64,000 nucleotides of DNA from Acinetobacter sp. XS-4 (GTDB taxonomy: Bacteria > Pseudomonadota > Gammaproteobacteria > Pseudomonadales > Moraxellaceae), in contig NZ_CP094657.1 in the NCBI RefSeq assembly GCF_023920705.1, positions 1,116,001 through 1,180,000 on the forward strand. The letters are read 5' to 3'. The notes beneath the pieces are model-generated. The model saw only the letters and a list, made by a program, of their open reading frames with translations. It did not search any database and was not told where the DNA came from. Of this stretch, positions 35,355 to 43,792 are shown piece after piece (the stretch's first letter is position 1; the number at the start of each line of letters is the position of its first letter). The translations under genes and the position numbers were made by a program.

Positions 35355-36263
35355 TTAAGAAGCTAATTTCGCTTGGTTATGTTGAACATGGTTTTTTCGA
35401 ATTGAGAACCAGCAGATCAATGACCCGAAAGTAACCGTTAATGCACCATACCAGAAATTGATTGTTAAATCGGAGTTCAATACAAAAGCTGAAAATGCCG
35501 ATGAGAAAATTGGAGAAAAATAAGAAAGCATAATCAAAACGGGCATATTGCCTTTGATAATACCAATATTCCACGCTAGATAACCCATCGAGAAAAAAAC
35601 AGCATTGATAAAGACAAACAGGTAGCCGTTAATTCCATGCGTGTGAGGTAGGTGGAAACCTTGAGTAGAGAGAGTAAGAATCCATAAGGCTATAGCAGTT
35701 AAGATAAAATAAAGCGAAACAGCATTAGTTCCATTACTTTGCTTTTTGGTGTAGATACAATAGACCGCCCAAAGAATAGATGCTAAAAAAATGAGTAGGT
35801 AACTAATCGGGTTTTTTAAAAAGTTATCAATAAAGTTTAGGTTTGGATGATAGTTAATGATCACTATGCCTGAAAAACTTATGATCACTCCTAATATTGT
35901 CATTAAATTTACTTTTTCTTCTTTTAATACTGCCAATATAATAATAATGAGAGTTGGCCACATATTAAAAATAATATTCATCTCAATCGATTTTTCTGAT
36001 GAATTTGCTAGAGTAATTGAAAAGGCAAAACACAATTCAAAAACAACGAAAAGCAAGCTAGATAGAATAAGAAACTTCTTTGAAACCTTTTTTAAATCGG
36101 GTAGACCATATGTTAAAAATAAAATAATAGCACTGATGGTGTATACATAAGTCACTGTATAGATAGGACCAAAACTTTCTGTAGAAAGCCTGAGTAAGCC
36201 AACTAAAGTGGACCAAAGTAATAAAGCTGAAACACCAATTAAGGTTGAGATTTGACGGCTCAT
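35355..36263 (-). CDS. yddG: EamA/DMT exporter, YddG-like
   Basis: A 302-residue, ten-helix transporter of the drug/metabolite superfamily. It matches YddG, the aromatic amino acid exporter, over most of its length: TLIGVSALLLWSTLVGLLR, NIIFNMWPTLIIIILAVL and GYLAWNIGIIKGNMPVLIML all have clear YddG counterparts. One regulon motif sits 86 bp upstream. Export of an amino-acid-like product is inference. Confidence 0.88.
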   Translation of the reverse strand: MSRQISTLIGVSALLLWSTLVGLLRLSTESFGPIYTVTYVYTISAIILFLTYGLPDLKKVSKKFLILSSLLFVVFELCFAFSITLANSSEKSIEMNIIFNMWPTLIIIILAVLKEEKVNLMTILGVIISFSGIVIINYHPNLNFIDNFLKNPISYLLIFLASILWAVYCIYTKKQSNGTNAVSLYFILTAIALWILTLSTQGFHLPHTHGINGYLFVFINAVFFSMGYLAWNIGIIKGNMPVLIMLSYFSPIFSSAFSAFVLNSDLTINFWYGALTVTFGSLICWFSIRKNHVQHNQAKLAS

Positions 36264-36349
36264 ACGATAGACCCGATTAAAAAATTAATCATAATTTTTA
36301 ACTGGGCACTTTAATAGTTATTTGAACACGATAAATAATCATGAGTTAA

Positions 36350-36363
36350 TGACTTTTTATCAT
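36350..36363 (+). promoter_or_regulatory. Regulon motif copy 4 (yddG-like upstream)
   Basis: TGACTTTTTATCAT in the 159-bp gap between the two exporter genes. Confidence 0.5.
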
Positions 36364-36422
36364 CATTAAAAATAGATAATAAAAGTACTTAAAATATATT
36401 TTTTATAATTTAATTATTAGTT

Positions 36423-37337
36423 TTATTTTCTTTTAAGTGTAATAAGCATCACACCAAAAATATTAAGAAAACAACCGAGCCACTGGATTTTATTTAAATG
36501 CTCGCCTAAAAGGAAGAATGAAAACAGAATAGTAACAATGGGGCTAATGGATGAAATAATAGCGGATTGTGTTGCTCCTACGTATTCTATACTCAATATC
36601 AATAGGAGCGTGGGTAGAACAGTAACGAATAAACCTAAACAGATTCCGTACCAAATAACTTGCATGGGTAAGCTTGTAAGTAGCTGTATAGGATGACTAG
36701 TTACAACTAGAAAATGTATTAGAGTACCTATACAAGCTGCAGATAAAGATAGTCCCGTTAAGTTCCACGAACCAAATTTTTTAATTAACGGTGGGGTAAA
36801 TAACAGGTAGCAAGCAAAAGCAACAGCACTAGCAAACACTAAGCTTGCTCCAAACCAGAAATTATGCTGATCTGAAAGCATTTTCTGCTCTTGAAGCATA
36901 ACAATGACTGTTCCACCATAACTTAAAATTAGTGCAAATATCGTTTTTGAACTTAGTTTTTGCTTGAGAATAAAACTCGACGCTAAAACGGTCATAGTTG
37001 GATATAAAAATAAAATTATTCGCTCTAGTGACGCTGTAATAAACATGAGGCCATAGAAATCGAGCCAACTAGAAATGTAATAGCCTAATAAGCCAACAGA
37101 AAGTAAATATAGAATATCTGTTAGCTTGATATTTCGATTTTGATGGCGACAAAACCAACAGATTACTAAAAAGAAGGGTAGAGCAATTCCCATACGGATC
37201 GCCATTAGAGTTATGGCATCTAATGACGAAGTAAGGCTATATGCCTGTTTAATAAAAATTGCTTTACTGCTAAATAGAAATGCAGAGATAAATGCAAACA
37301 AGGAACCAATTTGAATTAAAGAAATATTGAGCTTCAT
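36423..37337 (-). CDS. EamA-family (DMT) transporter
   Basis: A second ten-helix EamA transporter of 304 residues, distinct from the YddG-like one. EamA blocks such as FISAFLFSSKAIFIKQAY and LGIYSTLILLSIEYVGAT-type ends are recognisable (here LSIEYVGATQSAIISSISP). The start MKLNISL follows AAGG by 4 bases; an ATG five codons upstream lacks a ribosome site. It follows the antitoxin-like gene closely and is probably co-transcribed with it. Substrate unknown. Confidence 0.87.
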   Translation of the reverse strand: MKLNISLIQIGSLFAFISAFLFSSKAIFIKQAYSLTSSLDAITLMAIRMGIALPFFLVICWFCRHQNRNIKLTDILYLLSVGLLGYYISSWLDFYGLMFITASLERIILFLYPTMTVLASSFILKQKLSSKTIFALILSYGGTVIVMLQEQKMLSDQHNFWFGASLVFASAVAFACYLLFTPPLIKKFGSWNLTGLSLSAACIGTLIHFLVVTSHPIQLLTSLPMQVIWYGICLGLFVTVLPTLLLILSIEYVGATQSAIISSISPIVTILFSFFLLGEHLNKIQWLGCFLNIFGVMLITLKRK

Positions 37338-37379
37338 GGAACCTTGCTGCATTGAATAAAGAATGTTTTTGGAGAGGGT

Positions 37380-37586
37380 TTAAGCTTCTGAATTTTCTTT
37401 TGATGTTGAGATTTTATAGTAGGCAACATCATATTCTGCTTTCTTGTAAGCCTCATAAGATGCTTTGCTAATAACAACTGCGGATTCTCGTCCTCTGCGA
37501 GTAATTTCTACAGGATGCCCAGCGATAGCCTGTTCCATAATCATGGTAAGTTGTGCTCTGGCATTTGAATAATTCCACTGATTCAT
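37380..37586 (-). CDS. Phd/YefM-family antitoxin, no toxin partner visible
   Basis: A 68-residue protein with the Phd/YefM fold: NARAQLTMIMEQAIAGHPVE, then ITRRGRESAVVISKASYEAY. In type II modules such proteins bind DNA and neutralise a RelE- or Doc-type toxin encoded immediately downstream. Here no toxin follows; the next gene, 43-ish bases on, is an EamA transporter. Its ribosome site (AGGGAGA) is strong. It may act as a stand-alone regulator of the transporter transcript or be left over from a lost module. Confidence 0.85.
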   Translation of the reverse strand: MNQWNYSNARAQLTMIMEQAIAGHPVEITRRGRESAVVISKASYEAYKKAEYDVAYYKISTSKENSEA

Positions 37587-37667
37587 TTGTAGTTCTCCCT
37601 GACTAAATCATTTTCACGATAGGGGAAATGTACAGCTCTCTTCAACGGATTTATTCTCAAGGATGAA

Positions 37668-37681
37668 TGAATTTTTATCAT
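37668..37681 (+). promoter_or_regulatory. Regulon motif copy 5 (antitoxin-eamA upstream)
   Basis: TGAATTTTTATCAT, about 80 bp before the antitoxin gene start, preceded by GGATTTATTCTCA as at copy 2. Confidence 0.5.
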
Positions 37682-37790
37682 GGGTGGATGTGGCTTTGTG
37701 AAGTGTTTCTCGATATAGACTTAAGTTTTTTATGAAATTGATATGTAACCTCTAAAATTTAGCTGTTTCTTAAATTAAAGTGAGAAGATA

Positions 37791-37815
37791 GGTGTTGGAT
37801 ATACCTAACAAGACA
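37791..37815 (+). repeat. Short copy of tRNA-Val 3' end (att-like remnant)
   Basis: The last 19 bases match tRNA-Val 20677-20695 at 17 positions (GGATATACCTA then ACAAGA). Directly followed by R repeat copy 2, as the first remnant is followed by copy 1. Confidence 0.65.
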
Positions 37816-37920
37816 TTTAAGTCATATAAACTCGAATAGCGTTATATGACTTAAAAAGCCCTAAACTATGATGATTTAGGGCTTTTTTATTGGTTCTTAT
37901 AAGCTTATATAGCTGATTAA
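37816..37920 (+). repeat. R repeat, copy 2
   Basis: Hairpin GTCATATAA / TTATATGAC, then a terminator hairpin with AGCCCTAAA / TTTAGGGCT and a T-run, then TTATTGG. The arms of the first hairpin differ from copy 3 by paired changes. Confidence 0.8.
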
Positions 37921-38200
37921 TCCTTAAGTAAAAGATAATTAAAAATTTCTTTTGAAGACCAAGATAGGAGCGGCTAAAAACAATGATAACTAAGTGTTCG
38001 AGTATCATTCTTATTTAGCTAAATTGAAATAAAGCTTAATAAAATAGTTTAAACAAAAGAAGTTTAGATAAGGTAATGAATAATAATTACATGAATAGTA
38101 TTTCATTTTTTTCTGATCTAAAATATTAAAAATACCAATTGGTAAATCTAACATATCAATTTTAATCAATAAATTTACTTATTTTTTAATTGTGCTATTA

Positions 38201-38232
38201 TGCGCCCTCATTTTGGTAAGCCAAAATGGCTT
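38201..38232 (+). promoter_or_regulatory. Probable promoter and leader hairpins of the NucA/NucB gene
   Basis: A TATTAT box lies at 38196-38201. Two overlapping, mutually exclusive hairpins follow: CATTTTGG-TAAG-CCAAAATG (38209-38228) and AAGCC-AAAAT-GGCTT (38218-38232). Confidence 0.4.
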
Positions 38233-38271
38233 ATTAGAATGATTTTTTAAATTTATAAAATTGGAAACTTC

Positions 38272-39333
38272 ATGTTAAATATAACTAAATATATAATAGC
38301 TTTAGCTTCAGTATTCATAGTAACAACTAGCCATGCTGCTAGTGCTTTGGATGTATCACCAATTTGTAAAAAAGTTGGGAAAGATTTAGATAGCTATATA
38401 AATAGAGGGGCGCATTGTTTAGAGTCCGACCCATTTGAAATTCCATTAACTGATGCAAAAGGATTAAATGTAGGTACTGCGAAAGTGGTTGCATATGTTT
38501 ATTCTGATAATCCCAAAAATGCATTAACTTGGACTTTTAAATATAAGCTACGCACACAAATTATAGGGCAGCCTGGAGATTCATTAAAAATACGTCCTGA
38601 GTTGTACTGCTATAATTGCACAGCCAAAACTGTCTATGGCAATCCAATTAATTTAGTAAATGGTTTATCTTTAGAATCTACCACTACTTTTACCCCATCT
38701 AGCACTGAATTGGCTTCATCAAACCCATTATCATTATCTCCTAGTGTGTCTTTACAAATTGTTAAAGCAAATGCTTCATTTAATGATGCGGGAAGTTATG
38801 ACCCAGGTATTTTTAGTCCTAGTGTACGTTGTGATATCGGTAAAGCTAAAGCAAATACGAAAGGATGTGTATATTCAGATGTACCACCTGTTCTTACTAC
38901 AATTAAAATCACTAATCCTGATGTAGATGAATCTGCAAAGCACATTAAAGAAGCATTTGCAGCGGGACAACCGGGTAAGTTTATAGTGGGTGCACCTAAC
39001 TCTGTTTTCCCTAGTTCAAGTGCAAGTGCTTTAACTCGTTTACGTGATGCTCAAGCTCGTAAAGATAATCGAGCTAAATCTGTGAAAATGTGCAAAGTTA
39101 AATATGGTCCAGAGGTTGGTTCAAAATGCTTCTTTACTGGGGATTCAGATGAAGTCGCAACTGATTGTGATTGTGATGAATTTCCATTTGCAGCTACCGG
39201 CCAAGGTGGTGCGGGGGCTTCAGTGAAAAAAATTGATGCATCTGACAACCGTAGAGCAGGTAGTCTTTTAGGGGTTTTCTTCAATGCTGAACGCGTCTTA
39301 GATGGCGATAAGTTCTTTATTAATGTGGATTAA
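38272..39333 (+). CDS. Secreted protein with C-terminal NucA/NucB-type DNase domain
   Basis: A 353-residue exported protein. A signal peptide ends near residue 22 (SHA). The C-terminal 100 residues resemble the NucA/NucB deoxyribonuclease family: CDEFPFA (301-307), DNRRAGSLLGVFF (325-337) and VLDGDKFFI (342-350) match the family pattern of an acidic E-F/Y-P-F active-site segment and final strands. Residues 25-240 are an unknown domain. Ten cysteines in the mature protein suggest several disulfides and an extracytoplasmic place of action. A MoeA-like gene follows after 54 bases with a perfect hairpin between them. Role as toxin, nutritional nuclease or DNA-processing enzyme is open. Confidence 0.75.
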   Translation: MLNITKYIIALASVFIVTTSHAASALDVSPICKKVGKDLDSYINRGAHCLESDPFEIPLTDAKGLNVGTAKVVAYVYSDNPKNALTWTFKYKLRTQIIGQPGDSLKIRPELYCYNCTAKTVYGNPINLVNGLSLESTTTFTPSSTELASSNPLSLSPSVSLQIVKANASFNDAGSYDPGIFSPSVRCDIGKAKANTKGCVYSDVPPVLTTIKITNPDVDESAKHIKEAFAAGQPGKFIVGAPNSVFPSSSASALTRLRDAQARKDNRAKSVKMCKVKYGPEVGSKCFFTGDSDEVATDCDCDEFPFAATGQGGAGASVKKIDASDNRRAGSLLGVFFNAERVLDGDKFFINVD

Positions 39334-39347
39334 TAATTAAAATTAGC

Positions 39348-39373
39348 GAAGTACCTCCTATTTGAGGTACTTC
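39348..39373 (+). promoter_or_regulatory. Perfect hairpin between nuclease and MoeA-like genes
   Basis: GAAGTACCTC / GAGGTACTTC, 10 bp with a 6-base loop and no T-run. It ends 16 bases before the next start codon and could set the ratio of the two products. Confidence 0.6.
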
Positions 39374-39387
39374 CAGGAATTATACTT

Positions 39388-40794
39388 ATGCAAAAAAAAC
39401 TTCCAGTACCCGATAACTTACCAAATCATTTAACGGACATTTTTTACCATATCAATATAAATTTGCCAAAAGGCGATTTAAAAGAAACTGTAGAGCTGGA
39501 TAAAGCATTAAATCAAGTTAATGCAAGTGATGTCTATGCTTTGCAAGATTATCCTCTACATAATTTATCAGGATATGCGGGTTGGGCTATTAATTCAGAA
39601 ATAACTCAAAGTGCAACTAAAGAAAGTCCATTACTCATTACTCATTGGTACTATTGGGGACAACAACTTTATCGGTCTATTAATCCGTATAAATTAGATT
39701 TAAAAGCTCCAAGTTTGTTAGAAATTCCTGCCTATACAAAATTACCAGAGTGTTTAGACGCAGTCATTGCTGAACAAGATGAAAGATTAGATATTTCTGA
39801 TACCGATGCTAAAAAAATTACTGGCTCTATTCCAGCCATGCATGGTGTTATTCCGAAGGGCGGTATATTTAAACAAGGCGATGTGATTTTAAAAAAAGAT
39901 GAGAAGCTAACTCCTGAAAAATTAATTGCCTTAAGACGGGCTGGAATCAAAGAATTATCTATATATAAGAATCCAAAAATTCTCATTTTAAGCATGCATT
40001 CTTTTGATAAAGATGAAATGAGTGAGGAAAGTCTCTATGTTAAAGATGTCTTGAAAACATGGGGATATGAACACGTAGAAATAAAATTACTTAAACCTGA
40101 ACGTTTCGATGCAGCATTTAATAATCTTAAAAAAGATAATGACCCAGCTTTAGATGACTCATTAACGACAAGCAGAGATCAATATATAAACTTCTTTGAA
40201 GAACAAACCTCGAATTTTGATGTCATTATTTGCTGCACATATCAAAATAACCGTTCTGCTTTATTTCAGCTTGAAAAACTTCCAATCTTTGATCAAAGCA
40301 GCATGTCATCGGCCTTGAATACGCGTTGTATGCCAGCTAATGAAATCAAAATTCTTAAAGGCAAAGATAGGACTCCACCTAGTCGTGAGACAGTGCAGAT
40401 ATATGATGAAAGCGGTAATCATAAAGGTATGCGTGTAGTCGTTACAGAAGACAAAGCGACTATTATTAATTTACCGGGTGATATCCAAGATATTGCAATT
40501 CTGATGCATGCTTTTGTGAAATATATTTTGAATAAGCATATCTCAGACTTTTTTGATCATGCTTACTTTAAAGGTAAAGCTGACATAGAGATTGTTCCTG
40601 ATACGACAAACAGAAAATTGTTATGGGGAAACTATAAGGCTCAAGAAAATGGGGAATATTTATTAGAAATTATTGAGAAACAGCAGCCATATCAAATTGA
40701 ACCGTTTTTTAAAGCGAACTGTATTGTGATGGTTCCGTTTCAAGAGCAGGTAATTACAAAAGGCACTGATTTATATTTTATGAAAATAGATTAA
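39388..40794 (+). CDS. MoeA-like protein with lost active site, partner of the nuclease gene
   Basis: A 468-residue cytoplasmic protein (no signal) that follows the MoeA molybdopterin molybdotransferase plan from end to end. NASDVYALQDYPLHNLSGYA matches the N-terminal block, LPECLDAVIAEQDE the second, GVIPKGGIFKQGDVILKKDE the third, NLPGDIQDIAILMHAFVKYI the LPGNP block, and a final beta domain closes it. Key residues are gone: the S-x-M-D-G-Y-A aspartate is alanine (SGYAGWA, 61-67), the G-D-E motif is missing, and the GGxSxG loop is CCTYQNNRS. It is thus unlikely to make molybdenum cofactor. Role beside a secreted DNase (immunity, chaperone or enzyme of another kind) is unknown. Confidence 0.72.
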   Translation: MQKKLPVPDNLPNHLTDIFYHININLPKGDLKETVELDKALNQVNASDVYALQDYPLHNLSGYAGWAINSEITQSATKESPLLITHWYYWGQQLYRSINPYKLDLKAPSLLEIPAYTKLPECLDAVIAEQDERLDISDTDAKKITGSIPAMHGVIPKGGIFKQGDVILKKDEKLTPEKLIALRRAGIKELSIYKNPKILILSMHSFDKDEMSEESLYVKDVLKTWGYEHVEIKLLKPERFDAAFNNLKKDNDPALDDSLTTSRDQYINFFEEQTSNFDVIICCTYQNNRSALFQLEKLPIFDQSSMSSALNTRCMPANEIKILKGKDRTPPSRETVQIYDESGNHKGMRVVVTEDKATIINLPGDIQDIAILMHAFVKYILNKHISDFFDHAYFKGKADIEIVPDTTNRKLLWGNYKAQENGEYLLEIIEKQQPYQIEPFFKANCIVMVPFQEQVITKGTDLYFMKID

Positions 40795-40844
40795 GCCTAA
40801 TTTCTATTTATAATTTAATTGGGCGCTGTAACCTCAGAAATCTG

Positions 40845-40871
40845 TAACCTTTTCTCATTTTTAAAAGGTTA
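40845..40871 (+). terminator. Terminator-like hairpin after the MoeA-like gene
   Basis: TAACCTTTT / AAAAGGTTA with a 9-base loop. It lies just before R repeat copy 3. Confidence 0.55.
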
Positions 40872-40889
40872 TACCCTCAAAAGCTTACT

Positions 40890-40995
40890 CTATAAAAAGT
40901 CATGTAAACTCGAATATCTTTACATGACTTAAAAAGCTCTGAACTATAATGGTTTAGGGCTTTTTTATTGATTTGTATAAAATTATATAGCAGAT
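40890..40995 (+). repeat. R repeat, copy 3
   Basis: Hairpin GTCATGTAAA / TTTACATGAC, then AGCTCTGAAC / GTTTAGGGCT, where left-arm changes still pair as G-T wobbles, then a T-run and ATTGATTTGTATAA. No clear tRNA remnant precedes this copy. Confidence 0.8.
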
Positions 40996-41081
40996 CAAAC
41001 CTTATAACATCGTAATTACTGAACTATTGATACAAGTTTATTTAGCATTACCTAAAGCCCTCTAGTCAGGACTTTAATTTT

Positions 41082-41801
41082 TTAAATTTCTTTTTGGTTT
41101 ACTCTTTTTGATAATTCTTCTACCGTTTCGACTCGCTCAGAGTAACGATCAGTAAAATACCTAGTTTGGCCTCGAGTGAGTAAAGTGAACTTAAATAATT
41201 CCTCCATAACATCTACAATACGATCGTAATATGATGATGGTTTCATTCGGTCTTCATCATCAAATTCTAAAAATGCTTTTGGGATCGAGGATTGATTTGG
41301 GATCGTAATCATCCGCATCCATCGACCTAATATTCGCATTTGGTTCACACTATTAAATGATTGCGAACCGCCACTAACTTGCATAAGTGCTAATGTTTTT
41401 CCTTGGGTAGCTCGTATTGCACCACCTGCTAATGGAATCCAATCAATTTGGGATTTTAAAATTGAACTCATCGAACCGTGACGTTCAGGAGAGCACCATA
41501 CCATTCCTTCAGACCAAGCAAGTAAATCATGCAGTTCTTTAACCTTTGGATGTTCTGTATCAGCATCCTCTGGTAATGGTAAACCCTTCGGATGAAATAT
41601 TTTTACTTCAGCTCCAAAATGTTCAAGAATTCGACCTGCTTCTAGAACAGCTAGGCGGCTATACGAGCGTTCTCGATTAGAGCCATAAAGCAATAATATG
41701 CGTGGAGAATGATCAAGTTGAGTTGGTTGAATTTGTTCGAATGATGGTGTTGGAAGTAGATCAAGGTCAATATTCGGGAGATTTAAATCTGAATTATTCA
41801 T
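41082..41801 (-). CDS. arsH: Arsenical resistance protein ArsH (NADPH-dependent FMN reductase)
   Basis: A 239-residue flavoprotein that oxidises trivalent organoarsenicals or reduces flavin. The flavodoxin-like core begins [21 protein letters not shown], and the ArsH signature [20 protein letters not shown] is present. The start overlaps the acr3 end by 8 bases. It is the last gene of the ars operon, cargo of repeat unit 2. Confidence 0.96.
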   Translation of the reverse strand: MNNSDLNLPNIDLDLLPTPSFEQIQPTQLDHSPRILLLYGSNRERSYSRLAVLEAGRILEHFGAEVKIFHPKGLPLPEDADTEHPKVKELHDLLAWSEGMVWCSPERHGSMSSILKSQIDWIPLAGGAIRATQGKTLALMQVSGGSQSFNSVNQMRILGRWMRMITIPNQSSIPKAFLEFDDEDRMKPSSYYDRIVDVMEELFKFTLLTRGQTRYFTDRYSERVETVEELSKRVNQKEI

Positions 41802-42834
41802 TTGGATAATACTTTTTCTTTAACCAGAGGGAAACGGTTACTAAAGAGATTAAAACTGGTACTTCAACCAATGGTCCGATTACAGTTGTAAAAGCAACTG
41901 GAGAGGCGATACCAAAGGTCGCAATTGCTACGGCCAAGGCTAACTCAAAGTTATTACCTGCTGCTGTAAAAGAAATTGCTGCTGTACGTGGGTAATTATT
42001 TCCCATGCGTTTACTCATAAAGAAGCTCACAAAGAACATCACTACGAAATATATGGTTAATGGAATAGCAATTCGTAATACATCTAGGGGAAGACTAACA
42101 ACATCACCACCTTTAAGGCTAAACATTGCAACAATAGTAAATAGCAGAGCAATTAGGCTGAGGGGGCCGATTTTAGGTAAGAAGTTTCCTTGATACCATT
42201 CTAAACCACGTGATTTGATTAAAATCAGTCGTGTTAAAAAGCCAAGAATAAAAGGAATACCAAGATATATTAATACTGCATGAGTGATAGTCCAAAAATC
42301 GACATTAATCACTTGCCCTGCAACACCAAAATAAGGGGGTAAGAATGTTAAGAACAACCAAGCATATGTACTGAAGAATAGAATTTGGAATATGCTGTTA
42401 AATGCAACGAGTGCGGCAACATATTGATTATCACCACATGCAAGCCCATTCCAGACTAATACCATTGCAATACAACGGGCCAAACCGATTAAGATTAATC
42501 CTGTCATGTATTCTGGATAGCTATGTAGGAAAATAATTGCTAAAACAAACATGAGTACTGGTGCAATAACCCAGTTTTGTACTAAAGAAAGAATAAGAGT
42601 TCTTTTATCTTTAAACACTCGTGGCAATGAAGCATAGTCAACCTTTGCTAGTGGGGGATACATCATTAAGATTAGCCCAATGGCAATAGGAATATTAACT
42701 GTATCAACACTCAGATTGTTTAATGCGGTGGATGCTTGAGGGGAAAAAACACCGATAGCAATTCCTAATGCCATGGCAATGAAAATCCACAGCGTTAAGT
42801 TACGATCTAAAAAGGATAACCCTGATTTGGTCAT
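41794..42834 (-). CDS. acr3: ACR3-family arsenite efflux transporter
   Basis: A 346-residue inner-membrane permease with ten transmembrane segments that expels arsenite. ACR3 hallmarks are [19 protein letters not shown], containing the essential cysteine, and [18 protein letters not shown]. It is the ACR3 type, not ArsB. It starts 10 bases after arsC. Confidence 0.96.
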   Translation of the reverse strand: MTKSGLSFLDRNLTLWIFIAMALGIAIGVFSPQASTALNNLSVDTVNIPIAIGLILMMYPPLAKVDYASLPRVFKDKRTLILSLVQNWVIAPVLMFVLAIIFLHSYPEYMTGLILIGLARCIAMVLVWNGLACGDNQYVAALVAFNSIFQILFFSTYAWLFLTFLPPYFGVAGQVINVDFWTITHAVLIYLGIPFILGFLTRLILIKSRGLEWYQGNFLPKIGPLSLIALLFTIVAMFSLKGGDVVSLPLDVLRIAIPLTIYFVVMFFVSFFMSKRMGNNYPRTAAISFTAAGNNFELALAVAIATFGIASPVAFTTVIGPLVEVPVLISLVTVSLWLKKKYYPNE

Positions 42835-42844
42835 GTCTTACTCT

Positions 42845-43318
42845 TTAATCAATATGAGAAATTTGATTAATTTCAGTGATGAGGTGTGATCGATTTAAAT
42901 GCGTTGTATCTAAGGCAAATAAAGCATCTAAACGGCGATTAATATGATCAACTGTATACTGGAATGCTTTTAATTTTTCTTCTTTTGGTAGATCCAAATG
43001 AGAAGGATCGGATAGTCCCCAATGAGCTTTAATTGCACCACCTAAATATAGAGGACAAGCTTCTTGAGCTGCTGAATCACAAACGGTAATCACAACATCT
43101 GGTTGGTATTTTTCACAGTCATCAATACTCTTACTCCATAGACCTTCTGTAGATAAGCCTAAATTTTCAAGCGTTTCTAAAGTTAAAGGATGAACTTGTC
43201 CTGATGGTTTGCTACCAGCACTATATGCAATCCAACCTTCTGGAGCGCGACTATTAAATAGGACTTCTGAAAGGATGCTTCGGCAACTATTTCCAGTACA
43301 TAAAAATAAGAATTTCAT
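42845..43318 (-). CDS. arsC: Arsenate reductase, low-molecular-weight phosphatase type
   Basis: A 157-residue thioredoxin-coupled arsenate reductase. The phosphatase P-loop C-x5-R is CTGNSCRS at residues 7-13, at the very N-terminus as expected (MKFLFL). The frame extends 5 codons upstream to a TTG, which is rejected. It starts 5 bases after arsR. Confidence 0.94.
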   Translation of the reverse strand: MKFLFLCTGNSCRSILSEVLFNSRAPEGWIAYSAGSKPSGQVHPLTLETLENLGLSTEGLWSKSIDDCEKYQPDVVITVCDSAAQEACPLYLGGAIKAHWGLSDPSHLDLPKEEKLKAFQYTVDHINRRLDALFALDTTHLNRSHLITEINQISHID

Positions 43319-43323
43319 GAATA

Positions 43324-43647
43324 TTACTCGCAATGAATTGAAATTGACGAATTAAATTCCTTTGTATTGATCAAGTCGTCATTTTGATTTGAGATGATTT
43401 CTAAAACTGATTTTGCCCAATCTGGCAGATTGGGATTTAAACGGTAATAAACCCATTGGCCCTGTCTTTGATCAAGCAAAATAGAAAGATTTCTAAGCAA
43501 GGCCAAATGTCTGGAAATCTTCGGTTGGCTTAAATCTAATTGCTGGGTTAATTCACATACACAGACGTTTTCCTTGGCAATTATCATTTTCAAAATGTCT
43601 AAACGTGTTGAATCCGAGAGACATTTAAAAAAGTCTGTTTGATCCAT
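43324..43647 (-). CDS. arsR: Arsenic-responsive repressor ArsR
   Basis: A 107-residue SmtB/ArsR-family repressor. The start MDQTDFFKCLSDSTRLDIL gives a normal length; the frame is open for 22 further codons but the extension is AT-rich and not family-like. The arsenic-sensing cysteines are in NVCVCELTQQ, as in E. coli ArsR, followed by the helix-turn-helix SQPKISRHLALLRN. It heads the ars operon; AT-rich dyads near 43670-43705 are likely operators. Confidence 0.95.
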   Translation of the reverse strand: MDQTDFFKCLSDSTRLDILKMIIAKENVCVCELTQQLDLSQPKISRHLALLRNLSILLDQRQGQWVYYRLNPNLPDWAKSVLEIISNQNDDLINTKEFNSSISIHCE

Positions 43648-43792
43648 TTTTCGATACCAATATATTCTATAGTTTGAATATACGCATATCCATATATTTA
43701 TGCAATACTTCAATTTAACGATAAGCTTATGTTCAAAGAAGTTGATTTAGATTGTCTAATAACACTGTTCCCCACTTCCTAAAATTCCCGAC

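Larger units (their letters stand above)
37587..38271. other. Intergenic stretch between antitoxin gene and NucA/NucB gene
   Basis: No gene is credible here. In order it holds regulon motif copy 5, a tRNA-Val 3' remnant, R repeat copy 2, AT-rich DNA, a 12-bp palindrome TACCAATTGGTA (38133-38144) and the probable promoter and leader of the nuclease gene. Confidence 0.6.

Noticed and set aside
37817..38008. A 63-codon minus-strand frame
   Set aside because: It lies across the hairpins of R copy 2 with no ribosome site and no family resemblance.
40860..40880. A tRNA-Val remnant in front of R copy 3
   Set aside because: GGTTATACC looks similar to the tRNA end, but it is the right arm of the hairpin at 40845-40871, so similarity may be accidental.
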